Shown one piece after another: positions 40,039-49,243 of a stretch of 64,000 nt of DNA. Below the pieces are notes generated by a model. The model did not search any database and was not told the DNA's origin. It saw nothing but the letters and a program-made list of their open reading frames with translations. A program made the translations under genes and the position numbers. This DNA is from Rhodococcus sp. BP22. GTDB lineage: Bacteria > Actinomycetota > Actinomycetes > Mycobacteriales > Mycobacteriaceae. Every line of letters begins with the position of its first letter. Positions within the stretch are counted from its first letter, which is position 1. The stretch is from positions 248,001 through 312,000 of the forward strand of contig NZ_JACFTB010000004.1 of assembly GCF_014281965.1 (NCBI RefSeq), given 5' to 3'.

Positions 40039-42030
40039 TCAGGGGAGGGAGACGACCGACACCGACGAGCCCGGGGCCACTCTGGACCCTGGGCTCGGGT
40101 TCTGTGTGATGACCAGCGAGCCGTCGGTGTCGACTACTTGCCGAACCTGGACACCGAGTTCGAGCCGTTCGAGCGTGCCCCGAGCAGATCCCACCGAGCG
40201 CCCGAGTAGCGACGGGACGGTGATCGCATTGGATACCTTCAGCGTCACCGTGCTGCCGGCGTTGACGGTCCCCCCGATCGCAGGGTCGGTGGCAATTACC
40301 TTCCCGCCGTCGGTCGCCTTGTCGAAGGCCAACTGGGTCGCCGAGACGGATATACCGACGGTGGCCAGCTCGGCAGTTGCCTCCTCCGCAGACTTACCGG
40401 CGACGTCCGGAATCGTCACTGGGGGAGCGCCTTTCGATCGCAAGACCTTGACGGTGTCGCCGACGGACAGGACGGTGCCAGGTGAGGGATCCAGCGCCGC
40501 GACGGCACCGACCGGCACGGTCGTGCTGAACGTTTCGCCTCCGTCGGCGGGCACGAAGGTGCGATCGCGGAGCTGGCGCTGCATATCGCCGACAGCGGTG
40601 TTCGGAGCGACGTCGGGGACGGTCGGCGCCCCGAGGGAGACGAGTAGAAAAACTTCCTCACCCTTGGTGAGGCGTGAGCCGGAGCCAGGATCTGTTCCGA
40701 TGAGGGTGTCGAGCGGCGCACTGTCGGAATACGTGCCGCGAGTAGTGCTCGTCAACCCTGCGGATTCGAGCGTGTTCGCGGCGGCTGCGATGTCCAACCC
40801 CTCCACGACGGGTACCGAGGTGTACCGTCCGGACCCCATCCACCAGCCACCGAACCCGACCAGTACCGCCAGCAACGCCACGATGGTGAGCCAGATGATG
40901 ATCGTTCTTCGTGACCGTTGCTTGTCCGCGTCGAAATCTGGAAACTGGTATTGGCGACGGCCTACCGGAGCGGGCTGCGGGGTGTCGTCGTGGTCGTACT
41001 CCGGCCTCGAGGTCGGGGCCGTCTGGACGCGGGTGTGATGGACACCGTCGGCCTGCGGTAGGGCTACTACCTCCGTGGCAGGGGCCTGCGGCTCGTGACG
41101 CGCTCCGGCGAATGTGGTCGGAGCACCCATCGCGGCTGCGCTGCTGTGTTCGGCAGAGCGCCTGGGTGCGGGAACCCGATACGAAGGCAGTTCGAGCCGT
41201 GCGCAAACGCTCGCCAACGCGCGGGCCATCTCGTCGGCGTTCTGGAATCGACCCGCCGGATCGCGGACCGTGGCGTGGCGGACCAGATCGTCGAATTCTT
41301 CAGGTACCCCCGCGATGATCTCGCTGGGGCGGGGGACGTCGTTGTCGATGCGTTGGTAGGCAATGGAGAGCGAGGTGTCTCCAGTGAAAGGCGTCCGGCC
41401 GGTAAGTAGCTCGAACAGCACAACCCCGACACCGAAAACGTCGCTGCCGGCATTGGCCGAACCGGTGGTCACCTGCTCGGGGGACAAGTAGGCCGCAGTG
41501 CCGAGAATGACACTGCTGGACGTCGTATTCGACGCTGCGACGGCTCGAACGAGCCCGAAGTCGGCGATCTTTACGTCACCGGAGTCCGAGATGAGGATGT
41601 TCTCGGGCTTGACGTCGCGATGGACGAGTCCGGCGCGATGCGCTGTTCCGAGCGCCTCGAGCACCGGCCGTACGACGGCAGCTGCGGCATGCGGGGGCAT
41701 CGGGCCGCGTTCACGGAGCAGTTCGCGCAGCGTTCCGCCTTCGACCAACTCCATGACGAGAAATGCGAACTCGCCGTCGCGTCCGTGGTCGTAGACGGCG
41801 ACGAGGCCCGGATTGGTCAGCCTGGCCACCGCTCGTGCCTCGAACTCGAAGCGGGCGACGAATTGAGGATCCGCGGCGAACGCGGGATCCATTATCTTCA
41901 CTGCCACCGGCCGATCCAAGCGTGTATCGAGCGCTCGGTACACCGTCGACATTCCACCGCGGGCGATCGGTGCGTCGATTCGGTAGCGCCGGTCCAGCAA
42001 CGAACCTACCGACACGGACCCTCCGGTCAT
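40039..42030 (-). CDS. pknL: Ser/Thr protein kinase PknL with four PASTA domains
   Basis: Membrane kinase. Order: kinase domain (residues about 8-275; RGGMSTVYRA, HRDVKPENILI, DFG, YLSPEQ), a juxtamembrane Pro/Ala-rich part, one membrane helix (IIIWLTIVALLAVLVGFGGWW), then four PASTA repeats outside (starting near SVPVVEG, TVPDVAP, TIPDVAG and TVPSLLG). M. tuberculosis PknL, as I recall, lacks the PASTA part, while corynebacterial PknL has it. The ATG at 42030 is chosen; an in-frame ATG at 42045 is also possible. Divergent from its expected substrate, the Rv2175c-type protein. PASTA domains bind muropeptides or lipid II. Confidence 0.93.
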   Translation of the reverse strand: MTGGSVSVGSLLDRRYRIDAPIARGGMSTVYRALDTRLDRPVAVKIMDPAFAADPQFVARFEFEARAVARLTNPGLVAVYDHGRDGEFAFLVMELVEGGTLRELLRERGPMPPHAAAAVVRPVLEALGTAHRAGLVHRDVKPENILISDSGDVKIADFGLVRAVAASNTTSSSVILGTAAYLSPEQVTTGSANAGSDVFGVGVVLFELLTGRTPFTGDTSLSIAYQRIDNDVPRPSEIIAGVPEEFDDLVRHATVRDPAGRFQNADEMARALASVCARLELPSYRVPAPRRSAEHSSAAAMGAPTTFAGARHEPQAPATEVVALPQADGVHHTRVQTAPTSRPEYDHDDTPQPAPVGRRQYQFPDFDADKQRSRRTIIIWLTIVALLAVLVGFGGWWMGSGRYTSVPVVEGLDIAAAANTLESAGLTSTTRGTYSDSAPLDTLIGTDPGSGSRLTKGEEVFLLVSLGAPTVPDVAPNTAVGDMQRQLRDRTFVPADGGETFSTTVPVGAVAALDPSPGTVLSVGDTVKVLRSKGAPPVTIPDVAGKSAEEATAELATVGISVSATQLAFDKATDGGKVIATDPAIGGTVNAGSTVTLKVSNAITVPSLLGRSVGSARGTLERLELGVQVRQVVDTDGSLVITQNPSPGSRVAPGSSVSVVSLP

Positions 42031-42187
42031 CACCGTGGAGCACCTCATTTCACTTTTCTTCAAGACGGAATCGATGATAAACAGCGTAGATATCGACACT
42101 GTCTCGCAGCACGACGTGTCGCCTAGCGGGATTCTCTGCGGGCGCCGGTCCTGCAGCAGTGCTTTTCGTATACGAGCTCGAACCCGT

Positions 42188-42193
42188 TAACGT
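42188..42193 (+). promoter_or_regulatory. Possible leaderless -10 box of the Rv2175c homologue
   Basis: TAACGT ends 7 nt before the GTG at 42201. Confidence 0.45.
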
Positions 42194-42200
42194 TACCGGA

Positions 42201-42572
42201 GTGAGCACAATCCCTTATTCCGACGATGTCCTCGACCCGTCCGTCTCCCTGCTGCAGCTGGCGGATGTCAGCAAGGTTCTCGAAGTGCCGAAGGCCAGAG
42301 TCGAGCAGATGCTCCGCGACCGCCAGCTCCTCGCAATCAAGCGGAACAGGGTTCCCGGTGTCCCCGAAGTATTTCTCGACGCCCGTAACGGTCAGATCGT
42401 CAAAGGTCTGCCGGGGCTCCTGGCGGTATTGCACGATGGCGGGTATCAGGACGAGGAAATTTTGAAGTGGCTGTTCGAGGAGGACCCGAGTCTTCCCGGA
42501 ACTCCCGCCGAAGCACTGCACGGGGATTTGATGCGAGAGGTCATCAGGCGCGCTCAAGCGATGGCCTTCTGA
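42201..42572 (+). CDS. DNA-binding protein, Rv2175c family (PknL substrate family)
   Basis: The 123-aa protein has the winged-helix pattern of the family: SLLQLADVSKVLEVPKARVEQMLRDRQLLAI, then VFLDARNGQIVKGLPGLLAVLHDGGYQDEEILKWLF and a C-terminal EVIRRAQAMAF. Family knowledge: PknL phosphorylates a Thr in a flexible N-terminal tail of the M. tuberculosis protein and lowers DNA binding. With the GTG start here that tail is about 15 residues shorter, so the phosphosite must differ. Its last 29 bases overlap the 3' end of crtB on the other strand. Confidence 0.9.
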   Translation: MSTIPYSDDVLDPSVSLLQLADVSKVLEVPKARVEQMLRDRQLLAIKRNRVPGVPEVFLDARNGQIVKGLPGLLAVLHDGGYQDEEILKWLFEEDPSLPGTPAEALHGDLMREVIRRAQAMAF

Positions 42573-43578
42573 GCCGCGCCCTTTCGCGAACCACGTTCCA
42601 TCCGGTGGCGGCCAATCTCGGCGCCGCAACCGATATTCGACGCCATTGCGGAACCCGGGCGCGTTCGATGAGCACCCGGTAGCCGCCATCTTCGACTTCA
42701 CGAAGGATCCCTCCGTACAGCAGCAAGGCCGTGCGCATTCCTGGCTGGACGGAGGGTGCCAACATGTCGATTCCTGGTTCGGCGTCCCGATAGACCGCCC
42801 GGGTGTGTGCGATGAGGTGGGCCAACGCTCGATCTACCCGGGCGTCGGTTCGACCTGATTGCCGACACGCTCGCAGTAGCTCCTCGTCGACGCCGAACGC
42901 TTCCAGTTCGTCTGTCGGAAGGTAGATCCGGTCGCGATCGAGATCCTCGCCCATATCGCGAATGAAGTTCGTCAGCTGGAAAGCTTCACCGAGTGCTGCA
43001 GCAGGGCGTACCGCGTCGGCGATGTTTGTCGAGGTGCCGAGGATCGGAAGCATCTCCAGACCGATTACTGCGGCGGAGCCGTACATGTATTCGTCCAGCT
43101 CGGCCATCGTCCGATAGCGGGACTTGAACATCGGTGTGCCCGGGATGTCCATGCGCATGGAGTGGAGAAACGCAAAGTAGTACTCGTGCGGGATGGAGTA
43201 TCGAGCTGTGGTGTCCGCCAACGCTTGTAGCACTCTGTCCGATCGGCTCGATCCCAAGACGGCGCCGCCGAGAGCGTTGCGGACCCGCTGCTCGAGGACA
43301 TCGAGCTTGGCGGCGGCATCGCGATCGGATTGTGACACCGTGGTCCCGATCGGGGCGGCGGCGGGCGCCTCGAGCTCGACGTCGGCCGAGTTCACGTCCA
43401 CATCGACGATATCGTCGACCATTCGAGCAAAGCCGTACAGCGCGTGCACTCCTGCCCGCTTGTCGCTGGGAAGCAGGCGCGTGGCGAGGAAGTAAGTCTT
43501 TCCGTGCTGCGCGTTCAGGTCACGGCACAGGCGATATGCGTCGTGCAGGGCCGGGTCGATAGCGTCTAGTTCACCCAT
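42544..43578 (-). CDS. crtB: Phytoene synthase
   Basis: Condenses two GGPP to phytoene, first committed carotenoid step. The 344-aa protein has the trans-prenyl synthase motifs YGFARMVDDIVD and NFIRDMGEDLDRDRIYLP with Asp-rich Mg2+ sites. GC-rich and codon use like its neighbours. Its ATG lies inside the end of mptA (8-bp overlap), so crtB is the last gene of a leftward run idsA-crtI-mptA-crtB. Confidence 0.93.
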   Translation of the reverse strand: MGELDAIDPALHDAYRLCRDLNAQHGKTYFLATRLLPSDKRAGVHALYGFARMVDDIVDVDVNSADVELEAPAAAPIGTTVSQSDRDAAAKLDVLEQRVRNALGGAVLGSSRSDRVLQALADTTARYSIPHEYYFAFLHSMRMDIPGTPMFKSRYRTMAELDEYMYGSAAVIGLEMLPILGTSTNIADAVRPAAALGEAFQLTNFIRDMGEDLDRDRIYLPTDELEAFGVDEELLRACRQSGRTDARVDRALAHLIAHTRAVYRDAEPGIDMLAPSVQPGMRTALLLYGGILREVEDGGYRVLIERARVPQWRRISVAAPRLAATGWNVVRERARLRRPSLERA

Positions 43579-45253
43579 GGTCCGCTTTGCTCACTTCGGT
43601 GTTCTCGGCTGGAGTGTCCGATTCGATCGTGGGTGTGTGGTCGGTGTGTCCGGCACGCAGTCGCAGGGGGTCGACTCGGGTGAGGGAAAGCCCTGCCACT
43701 ATAGCTGCGAACGTTGCGAGCGCGACGTGAGCGAAAGTGTAGAGGCCGATCGATCCGTCGGGCCTGAATACGAGCATCAGCCACGTCGATAGCCCGACAA
43801 GGATCATCAGGGTTCGTGTCGACAGTGCGAAACCTGCTGCAAGCGCCAACGGCCACGAGTAATACCAGGGCAGTGCGGCAGGGGAGAGCACGACGATTGC
43901 AACGAGCGCGATGACGATTCCCTTGACGGCATCACGCTCGGTCTTGCGGTACAGCCACCAGGTACCGACGATGATGACAGCAAGGGCGATGGCGCACAGC
44001 ATGCGAGTCACATCGAGGACAGGCCCGAGGCGAACATCGAGGAACCAGGACGTGCTGATCGTGGTGAGATGAGCCAGAATCGTAGGCAGCGACAGCCAAT
44101 TGATGATTTTCGCGGAACCGGACAGTGCGGTGAGCCAGCCTATTCCAACGCCGGCGATGGCGGAGGTGATGACGAAGACTGCTGCAAAGACAGCGGCGCC
44201 GATCCCTGCGGTCTTCGCGAATGCTGCGATCGGTGACAGCGGCGTCCGATTCTCTTGGATCGCCCGCTCGCGCTCGTGAATCATCCAGATCCACACCATG
44301 AATGGCAATGCAAGACCTGCCGTGGCCTTGATGGCAACGGCCAAGGCGACAAGTGCAACACCACCGACGTGATGCCGCTCGAGAACCAGCACGATGCCGG
44401 CGGTCATCAAGCCGACCATCAGCAGCTCGTTGTGGACACCGCCGATCAAGTGGACCAGAACGAGAGGATTGAGTACCGCCAACCACAGAGCCAGCGGTGC
44501 CGAGCCGCCGAGGTGACGGGCGAGTCGTGGGACAGCCCATACCATCAGTGCCAGACCAGGGAGCATCGTGATGCGGAGCAGCATCGTGCCGGCAATGACG
44601 TTGTCACCGGTGATGCTGGTGATCGCCTGACCGAGGAGGAGAAACAGCGGCCCATAAGGAGCGGTCGTCGTGGTCCAGACGTTACTGACGTTGTCCAGGA
44701 GAATGCCCGGGTTGGCTACGGGCCCGACGCCATAGGGGTCGAATCCGTCGCGCAGCAGGGCGCCTTGCGCGAGGTAGGAAAATGCGTCTCGGCTGAACAT
44801 CGGCACCGCGAACAGAAGAGGGGCTGTCCAGGCGGGGACGATCCAGCGGAGCTCTCCCAAGGTGGTGCGACCGCCGAGTGTGGCACGTCCCAGACGGACC
44901 CACGCGATGATCATCAGCAGGACGCCGATCCAGACGATGATGCTCGACAGGACTAGGCCGTGGCCGAATCGAAGCCAAGACAAATGCATCGACTCGAGCA
45001 GTGGATCGCGTCTTCGCACGCTGCCTGCACCGAACCCACCGAACGTGATGAGCACTGAACCGACCAAACCCAGGACGGCCGAGTGTCCTTCTGGACTCCG
45101 CAGGAACAGCGTCACCGTCCGAAGACGAGAGGTATGCAGTCCGGTGCCGACACGGACCGTGTCGGCTGAAGATTGCTCAGTTGCTGCGGGATCTTCTCCC
45201 GCGGTACCCGAGGCGGTGGAACTCGACGAGACCGAAGACATGAGTCGGGTCAC
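43571..45253 (-). CDS. mptA: Alpha-(1->6)-mannopyranosyltransferase MptA
   Basis: Polytopic GT-C enzyme that elongates the alpha-1,6 mannan core of lipomannan using polyprenyl-phosphomannose outside the membrane (Rv2174 family). The 560-aa protein has about 12 membrane helices and the acceptor-side loop with FSRDAFSYLAQGALLRDGFDPY. GTG at 45253 is used, directly after GAGAGGA; an ATG 12 nt later is the alternative. Placed between two carotenoid genes, crtI and crtB. Confidence 0.92.
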   Translation of the reverse strand: MTRLMSSVSSSSTASGTAGEDPAATEQSSADTVRVGTGLHTSRLRTVTLFLRSPEGHSAVLGLVGSVLITFGGFGAGSVRRRDPLLESMHLSWLRFGHGLVLSSIIVWIGVLLMIIAWVRLGRATLGGRTTLGELRWIVPAWTAPLLFAVPMFSRDAFSYLAQGALLRDGFDPYGVGPVANPGILLDNVSNVWTTTTAPYGPLFLLLGQAITSITGDNVIAGTMLLRITMLPGLALMVWAVPRLARHLGGSAPLALWLAVLNPLVLVHLIGGVHNELLMVGLMTAGIVLVLERHHVGGVALVALAVAIKATAGLALPFMVWIWMIHERERAIQENRTPLSPIAAFAKTAGIGAAVFAAVFVITSAIAGVGIGWLTALSGSAKIINWLSLPTILAHLTTISTSWFLDVRLGPVLDVTRMLCAIALAVIIVGTWWLYRKTERDAVKGIVIALVAIVVLSPAALPWYYSWPLALAAGFALSTRTLMILVGLSTWLMLVFRPDGSIGLYTFAHVALATFAAIVAGLSLTRVDPLRLRAGHTDHTPTIESDTPAENTEVSKADHG

Positions 45254-45318
45254 TCTCCTCTCGGGGACGAAATTGCCGGCGTGGCGGGTGCGAACGCTGA
45301 ATCCGCGATGGACCGGAG

Positions 45319-46974
45319 TCAGTTTAGAGCGTCGGCGGCTGTGTTCCGAACTACGGCCGATCCAGCCGACGCGTCGGCTGGGGTTCCCAGGATGCGTTCG
45401 GCCGCAAGTTTGCCTGAAACAAGAACCGTGGGCACACCGACACCCGGGGTGGTTCCCGACCCGGCCAACACCACGTTGTCGAGCCCTGCCACGAGATTCT
45501 TTCGTCGGAACGGGCCCGTCTGCCTGAACACGTGTGCCGAGGAGAACGGACTGCCGTGCAGCATTCCTTTATCGGCCCACGTCTGCGGAGTGTCGACATG
45601 GTCGATCGTCATGTCTGCGGTGAGACCCCGGTAGCCACGTCGTTCCAATTCGCCCTGCAATTCGCGCACATACGGCATAGCCAACGCGGCCCAGTGCAAC
45701 GGCGCACCGTCGAGGTTCGGGCACGGTGCCAGTATCGACACCGGTTCGCACTGCACACCGTCACGGACCATCTGTAGTGATGGGTCGCTGACCCCCGGAC
45801 GGGTGATGAGCAGTGACGGATCCTCCATCAGCTTTCCACGTCCACTGCGCGCGGTGATTCGCTGGAACGTGCTCGCCCACTGGGCTCCGAAATCGATCGT
45901 GTGATGTGACCTACTCGGCCACGATTCGGTGGACGAGATCGGGACGGTGCCGTGGAAGACGACCGCCGAAGGTGACACGACACCGTAGCCGCGTGATCTT
46001 CCCTTGGAGGTAACTCCCGCTCGATCCAGCAGTGCGTCCACGACAGGTAGATCCGGTGTGAGAACCACGGCGTCGCACTCGTAGGTTTCGCCGTCCGCAG
46101 TTTCGACGCCGGTGACTCGGCCACCGGCGACGATCAGAGCCGATACTTCTGCGCCGGTGCGAACCGAACCGCCGTTCCGGGAAAGTGCATCGGCCATCGA
46201 CGCGGCGATCGTGGACATCCCGCCGACCGGGAAGTAGACGCCGAGCGAGGTATCCATATGTGCGATTGCGCCGTAGACAGCGAGAGCCTTCGCCGGAGCC
46301 ATGCCTGCATAGAGTGCCTGGAAAGTGAACACCCGTCGAAGTCGCTCGTCTTTCAGGAACGATTCGACGCGGGGTCCGAGTCGACCGAAGCCACCGAGCC
46401 TGGTGAGGGTGGCCGTGTCTCGGAGTGCCGCTCTCGAGGACACCAGATCGAGCGGCGAATCGAAGTTGGAGTCGATGAACCGGTCGAACTCGGCCTCGAA
46501 GATGGAGGCGAGCCACTGTCGTAGTCGGAGATAGCCTGCCGCTTCCGTCGATCCGCACGTGCGCTCGACCTCTGCTGCCATCGCGCTCGGATCGGCAAAC
46601 ACGTCGATAGCGGTGCCATCGGCGTAGCGGGAGTGGTAGCTCGGAGACAGCGCGCTCAGCTGTATCGCCGGCGTTGTCGATTCGAAGGACTCACCGACCG
46701 CCGCCAACGCGTTCTCGATCAGGTTGGGCATCGTCAGGACACTCGCACCATTGTCGATGTCGTAGAGACGACTCCCGTCGGTGTCGCGGACCGTATAGGT
46801 CCCCACTCGGCCCCCGACCGAATCCTCGCGCTCCAAGACGATCACCTTTTTGCCTGCGCCGGCGAGATGCAGAGCAGCAGACAACCCCGCAAGTCCTGCG
46901 CCGACCACCACGACGGTCTCGACTGGGCCCGGTACGGTCCGGAGGCGATTTCGGTTGCGTGGCTGCTGAGACAA
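45319..46974 (-). CDS. crtI: Phytoene desaturase
   Basis: FAD-dependent desaturase turning phytoene into lycopene (CrtI family). The 551-aa protein starts with the dinucleotide-binding fold [21 protein letters not shown] and ends with the CrtI signature [18 protein letters not shown], with AGSGTTPG before it. TTG start, 14 nt after the prenyl synthase stop. The degree of desaturation cannot be judged from sequence. Confidence 0.9.
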   Translation of the reverse strand: MSQQPRNRNRLRTVPGPVETVVVVGAGLAGLSAALHLAGAGKKVIVLEREDSVGGRVGTYTVRDTDGSRLYDIDNGASVLTMPNLIENALAAVGESFESTTPAIQLSALSPSYHSRYADGTAIDVFADPSAMAAEVERTCGSTEAAGYLRLRQWLASIFEAEFDRFIDSNFDSPLDLVSSRAALRDTATLTRLGGFGRLGPRVESFLKDERLRRVFTFQALYAGMAPAKALAVYGAIAHMDTSLGVYFPVGGMSTIAASMADALSRNGGSVRTGAEVSALIVAGGRVTGVETADGETYECDAVVLTPDLPVVDALLDRAGVTSKGRSRGYGVVSPSAVVFHGTVPISSTESWPSRSHHTIDFGAQWASTFQRITARSGRGKLMEDPSLLITRPGVSDPSLQMVRDGVQCEPVSILAPCPNLDGAPLHWAALAMPYVRELQGELERRGYRGLTADMTIDHVDTPQTWADKGMLHGSPFSSAHVFRQTGPFRRKNLVAGLDNVVLAGSGTTPGVGVPTVLVSGKLAAERILGTPADASAGSAVVRNTAADALN

Positions 46975-46988
46975 TGTTCTCTACCGAT

Positions 46989-48128
46989 CTAGTAGGTGCG
47001 CTGCGTTGCGGCTATGGACATTGCGCGTAATTGCGCGGCGGCGTGCGGTTCGACCGCACTCGTCTTCAGCGTGTCGAGTGCGCGGTTCGTGAGTTCGGAA
47101 ATTCGGCGTTCGACATCCGCGACTGCTCCCAGTTCGATCAGCACCGTACGGATGATTTCGATGGTGTCCTCGGTCAGATCGACGACTCCGAGGCTCGACC
47201 TGAGCAGTGATCCCGCATCCGGCCTGTCTCGATCGGCGAGCTGTAAGGCCACTGCCATCAGGACTGTGCGTTTACCTTCTCGGATGTCGTCGCCGGATGG
47301 CTTGCCGGTGACTGCGGGATCGCCGAAGACACCGAGGAGGTCGTCACGAAGCTGGAAGGCGAGGCCGATGTCGGTGCCGAAGGATCGATATGCGTCGACG
47401 AGGCTCTCCGGTGCACCGGCCAACACGGCACCCAGCTGGAGTGGGCGTTCGACGGTGTACGCCGCGGTTTTGTAGCGATTGACCTGCATCGCTGCCTCCA
47501 CGGATTCGTCGAGACCGGCTTCGGCTTCGATGTCGAGCAACTGACCGCCGAGCACTTCGGTGCGCATGGCCGACCACACCGGAGACACTCGCCCCATCGC
47601 TTCGTGTCCGATTCCGGATTCGCGAAGCATGTCGTCGGCCCAGCACAATGCCAGATCGCCGAGCAGGATCGCGGCAGATTCACCGAAGCGCTCGGAGGAG
47701 CCGGACCAGCCCGCCGCACGATGCCTCTCGGTGAAGCCGACGTGCACGGTGGGAAAGCCGCGGCGGGTGAGCGAAGCGTCGATGATGTCGTCGTGAATGA
47801 GCGCGCACGCTTGTATCAATTCCAGAGATGCGCAGGCACGGAGCACGGACGCGGCCTGCGGGCTGCGGTGATCGCCGCCTGCTCCGAGCCATGCCATCCA
47901 GCCGAACGAGGGCCGGATTCGCTTTCCACCACGCAATACGAAGGCTTCGAGGTCCGCGACGGCAGAACGGTAACCGCCGCCGACCCGGGCCACCTGGTCG
48001 CGTCGGGAATGGAAGAACTCGGCCAACGCGGACTCGACGAGTGCGACCGGCGCAGTGATCGCTTCGCGTAGGGCTGGGTCGGGGTCACTCGTTCGACGGG
48101 GCGCGGGAAGAGTCGAGTCTCTGGACAG
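46989..48128 (-). CDS. idsA2: Geranylgeranyl/polyprenyl diphosphate synthase (IdsA2/CrtE type)
   Basis: Makes C20 (or similar) prenyl diphosphate, here most likely GGPP for carotenoids. Motifs: GGKRIRP, the first Asp-rich motif LIHDDIIDAS, QLRDDLLGVFGD as the second. The only ATG/GTG/TTG near the family start is TTG at 48026, which would cut off about 34 residues aligned to other members; CTG at 48128 lies 5 nt after a perfect GGAGG and gives 379 aa. On that ground I choose CTG. A TAGTGT -10-like box at 48171-48176 (minus) fits. M. tuberculosis idsA2 (Rv2173) sits at the same place. Confidence 0.88.
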   Translation of the reverse strand: MSRDSTLPAPRRTSDPDPALREAITAPVALVESALAEFFHSRRDQVARVGGGYRSAVADLEAFVLRGGKRIRPSFGWMAWLGAGGDHRSPQAASVLRACASLELIQACALIHDDIIDASLTRRGFPTVHVGFTERHRAAGWSGSSERFGESAAILLGDLALCWADDMLRESGIGHEAMGRVSPVWSAMRTEVLGGQLLDIEAEAGLDESVEAAMQVNRYKTAAYTVERPLQLGAVLAGAPESLVDAYRSFGTDIGLAFQLRDDLLGVFGDPAVTGKPSGDDIREGKRTVLMAVALQLADRDRPDAGSLLRSSLGVVDLTEDTIEIIRTVLIELGAVADVERRISELTNRALDTLKTSAVEPHAAAQLRAMSIAATQRTY

Positions 48129-48238
48129 GGGATCCTCCAGTCGAGTGCGGGGTGTGGGTGTATCACTTTCACACTAGCCGTCACCGATGATCGATCTCCC
48201 TATCGTGAGCCTCCTGTCACCGGAGTTTCCGACGAAAC

Positions 48239-48244
48239 TATGAT
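48239..48244 (+). promoter_or_regulatory. Possible leaderless -10 box of metF
   Basis: TATGAT (5 of 6 to TATAAT) ends 6 nt before the GTG at 48251. Confidence 0.55.
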
Positions 48245-48250
48245 GTGCCC

Positions 48251-49219
48251 GTGACATCAGATGCCGTCAGGGGGCGGTCGAGTGAGGGGTGGGTCACCCG
48301 AACCCCATCGATAGTCGATCGTCTACGGACATCGACGGAGTCGAAGATTCCATTTTCGGTCGAGTTCTCCCCACCGCGGGACGAGGCCGCGGAGGCGAGG
48401 CTGTGGCGTGCAGTCCGCGAATTCGAGCAGATGCAGCCGGCGTTCGTGTCCATGACGTACGGCGCAGGCGGTTCGACCCGAGACCGCACCGTCCGAGTAA
48501 CGGGAGATATCTCCGAAAACACGACGCTGCTGCCGGTGGCGCACCTGACCGCGGTGTCTCACAGTATCGACGAACTTCGATCGATGGTCGGCGCTTACGC
48601 AGACCGTGGGATCTCCAACATACTGGTGCTGCGCGGCGATCCCCCGGGGGATCCGCTCGGCGATTGGACCAAGCACCCCCAGGGTGTCGAATATGCAGAG
48701 GAGCTCGTCAGCCTCGTCCGTGAGCTCGGAGATTTTCACGTCGGCGTCGCGTCGTTCCCCGAGGGGCACTACCGGGCAGTCGATCTCGAACAGGACACGC
48801 GTGTCCTGGTGAACAAACTTCGCGCCGGGGCCGAATACTCGATAACGCAGATGTTCTTCGACGTCGAAGACTATCTGCGGTTGCGCGATCGCGTTGCGGC
48901 GTTCGACCCCGAGCAGGCGTGCAAGCCCATCATTCCCGAGATCATGCCGATCACCTCGCTCCGAACGGTCCGTCGGGCTCTGTCCCTGTCGGGTTCGGCG
49001 CTTCCCAGCGATATCGACGATCGCTTCACCAGAGCGGCCGGGACCGGTGCCGAAGAAGACCGAGCTGCGGTTCGCGAAGTCGGAATCGAATTGGCGACGT
49101 CGATGTGCGAGCGTCTCATCGCCGAGGGCGCGCCGGCACTGCATTTCATCACTCTGAACTTCGCGCGTGCGACGCGGGAAGTGCTGACCAATCTGGGACT
49201 GTGCGCAGCGCGCGTGTGA
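48251..49219 (+). CDS. metF: Methylenetetrahydrofolate reductase
   Basis: Reduces 5,10-methylene-THF to 5-methyl-THF for methionine synthesis. The 322-aa protein has FSVEFSPPRDEAAEARLW, SMTYGAGGSTRDRT, the conserved loop NILVLRGDPPGDP and AGAEYSITQMFFD of the MTHFR family. In M. tuberculosis the gene at this place (Rv2172c) has been described as an unusual reductase; this one resembles it by order. GTG 48245 is an alternative start. Divergent from the prenyl synthase. Confidence 0.92.
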   Translation: MTSDAVRGRSSEGWVTRTPSIVDRLRTSTESKIPFSVEFSPPRDEAAEARLWRAVREFEQMQPAFVSMTYGAGGSTRDRTVRVTGDISENTTLLPVAHLTAVSHSIDELRSMVGAYADRGISNILVLRGDPPGDPLGDWTKHPQGVEYAEELVSLVRELGDFHVGVASFPEGHYRAVDLEQDTRVLVNKLRAGAEYSITQMFFDVEDYLRLRDRVAAFDPEQACKPIIPEIMPITSLRTVRRALSLSGSALPSDIDDRFTRAAGTGAEEDRAAVREVGIELATSMCERLIAEGAPALHFITLNFARATREVLTNLGLCAARV

Positions 49220-49243
49220 CCTGGATCTGCAGCCGGTCGGCTT

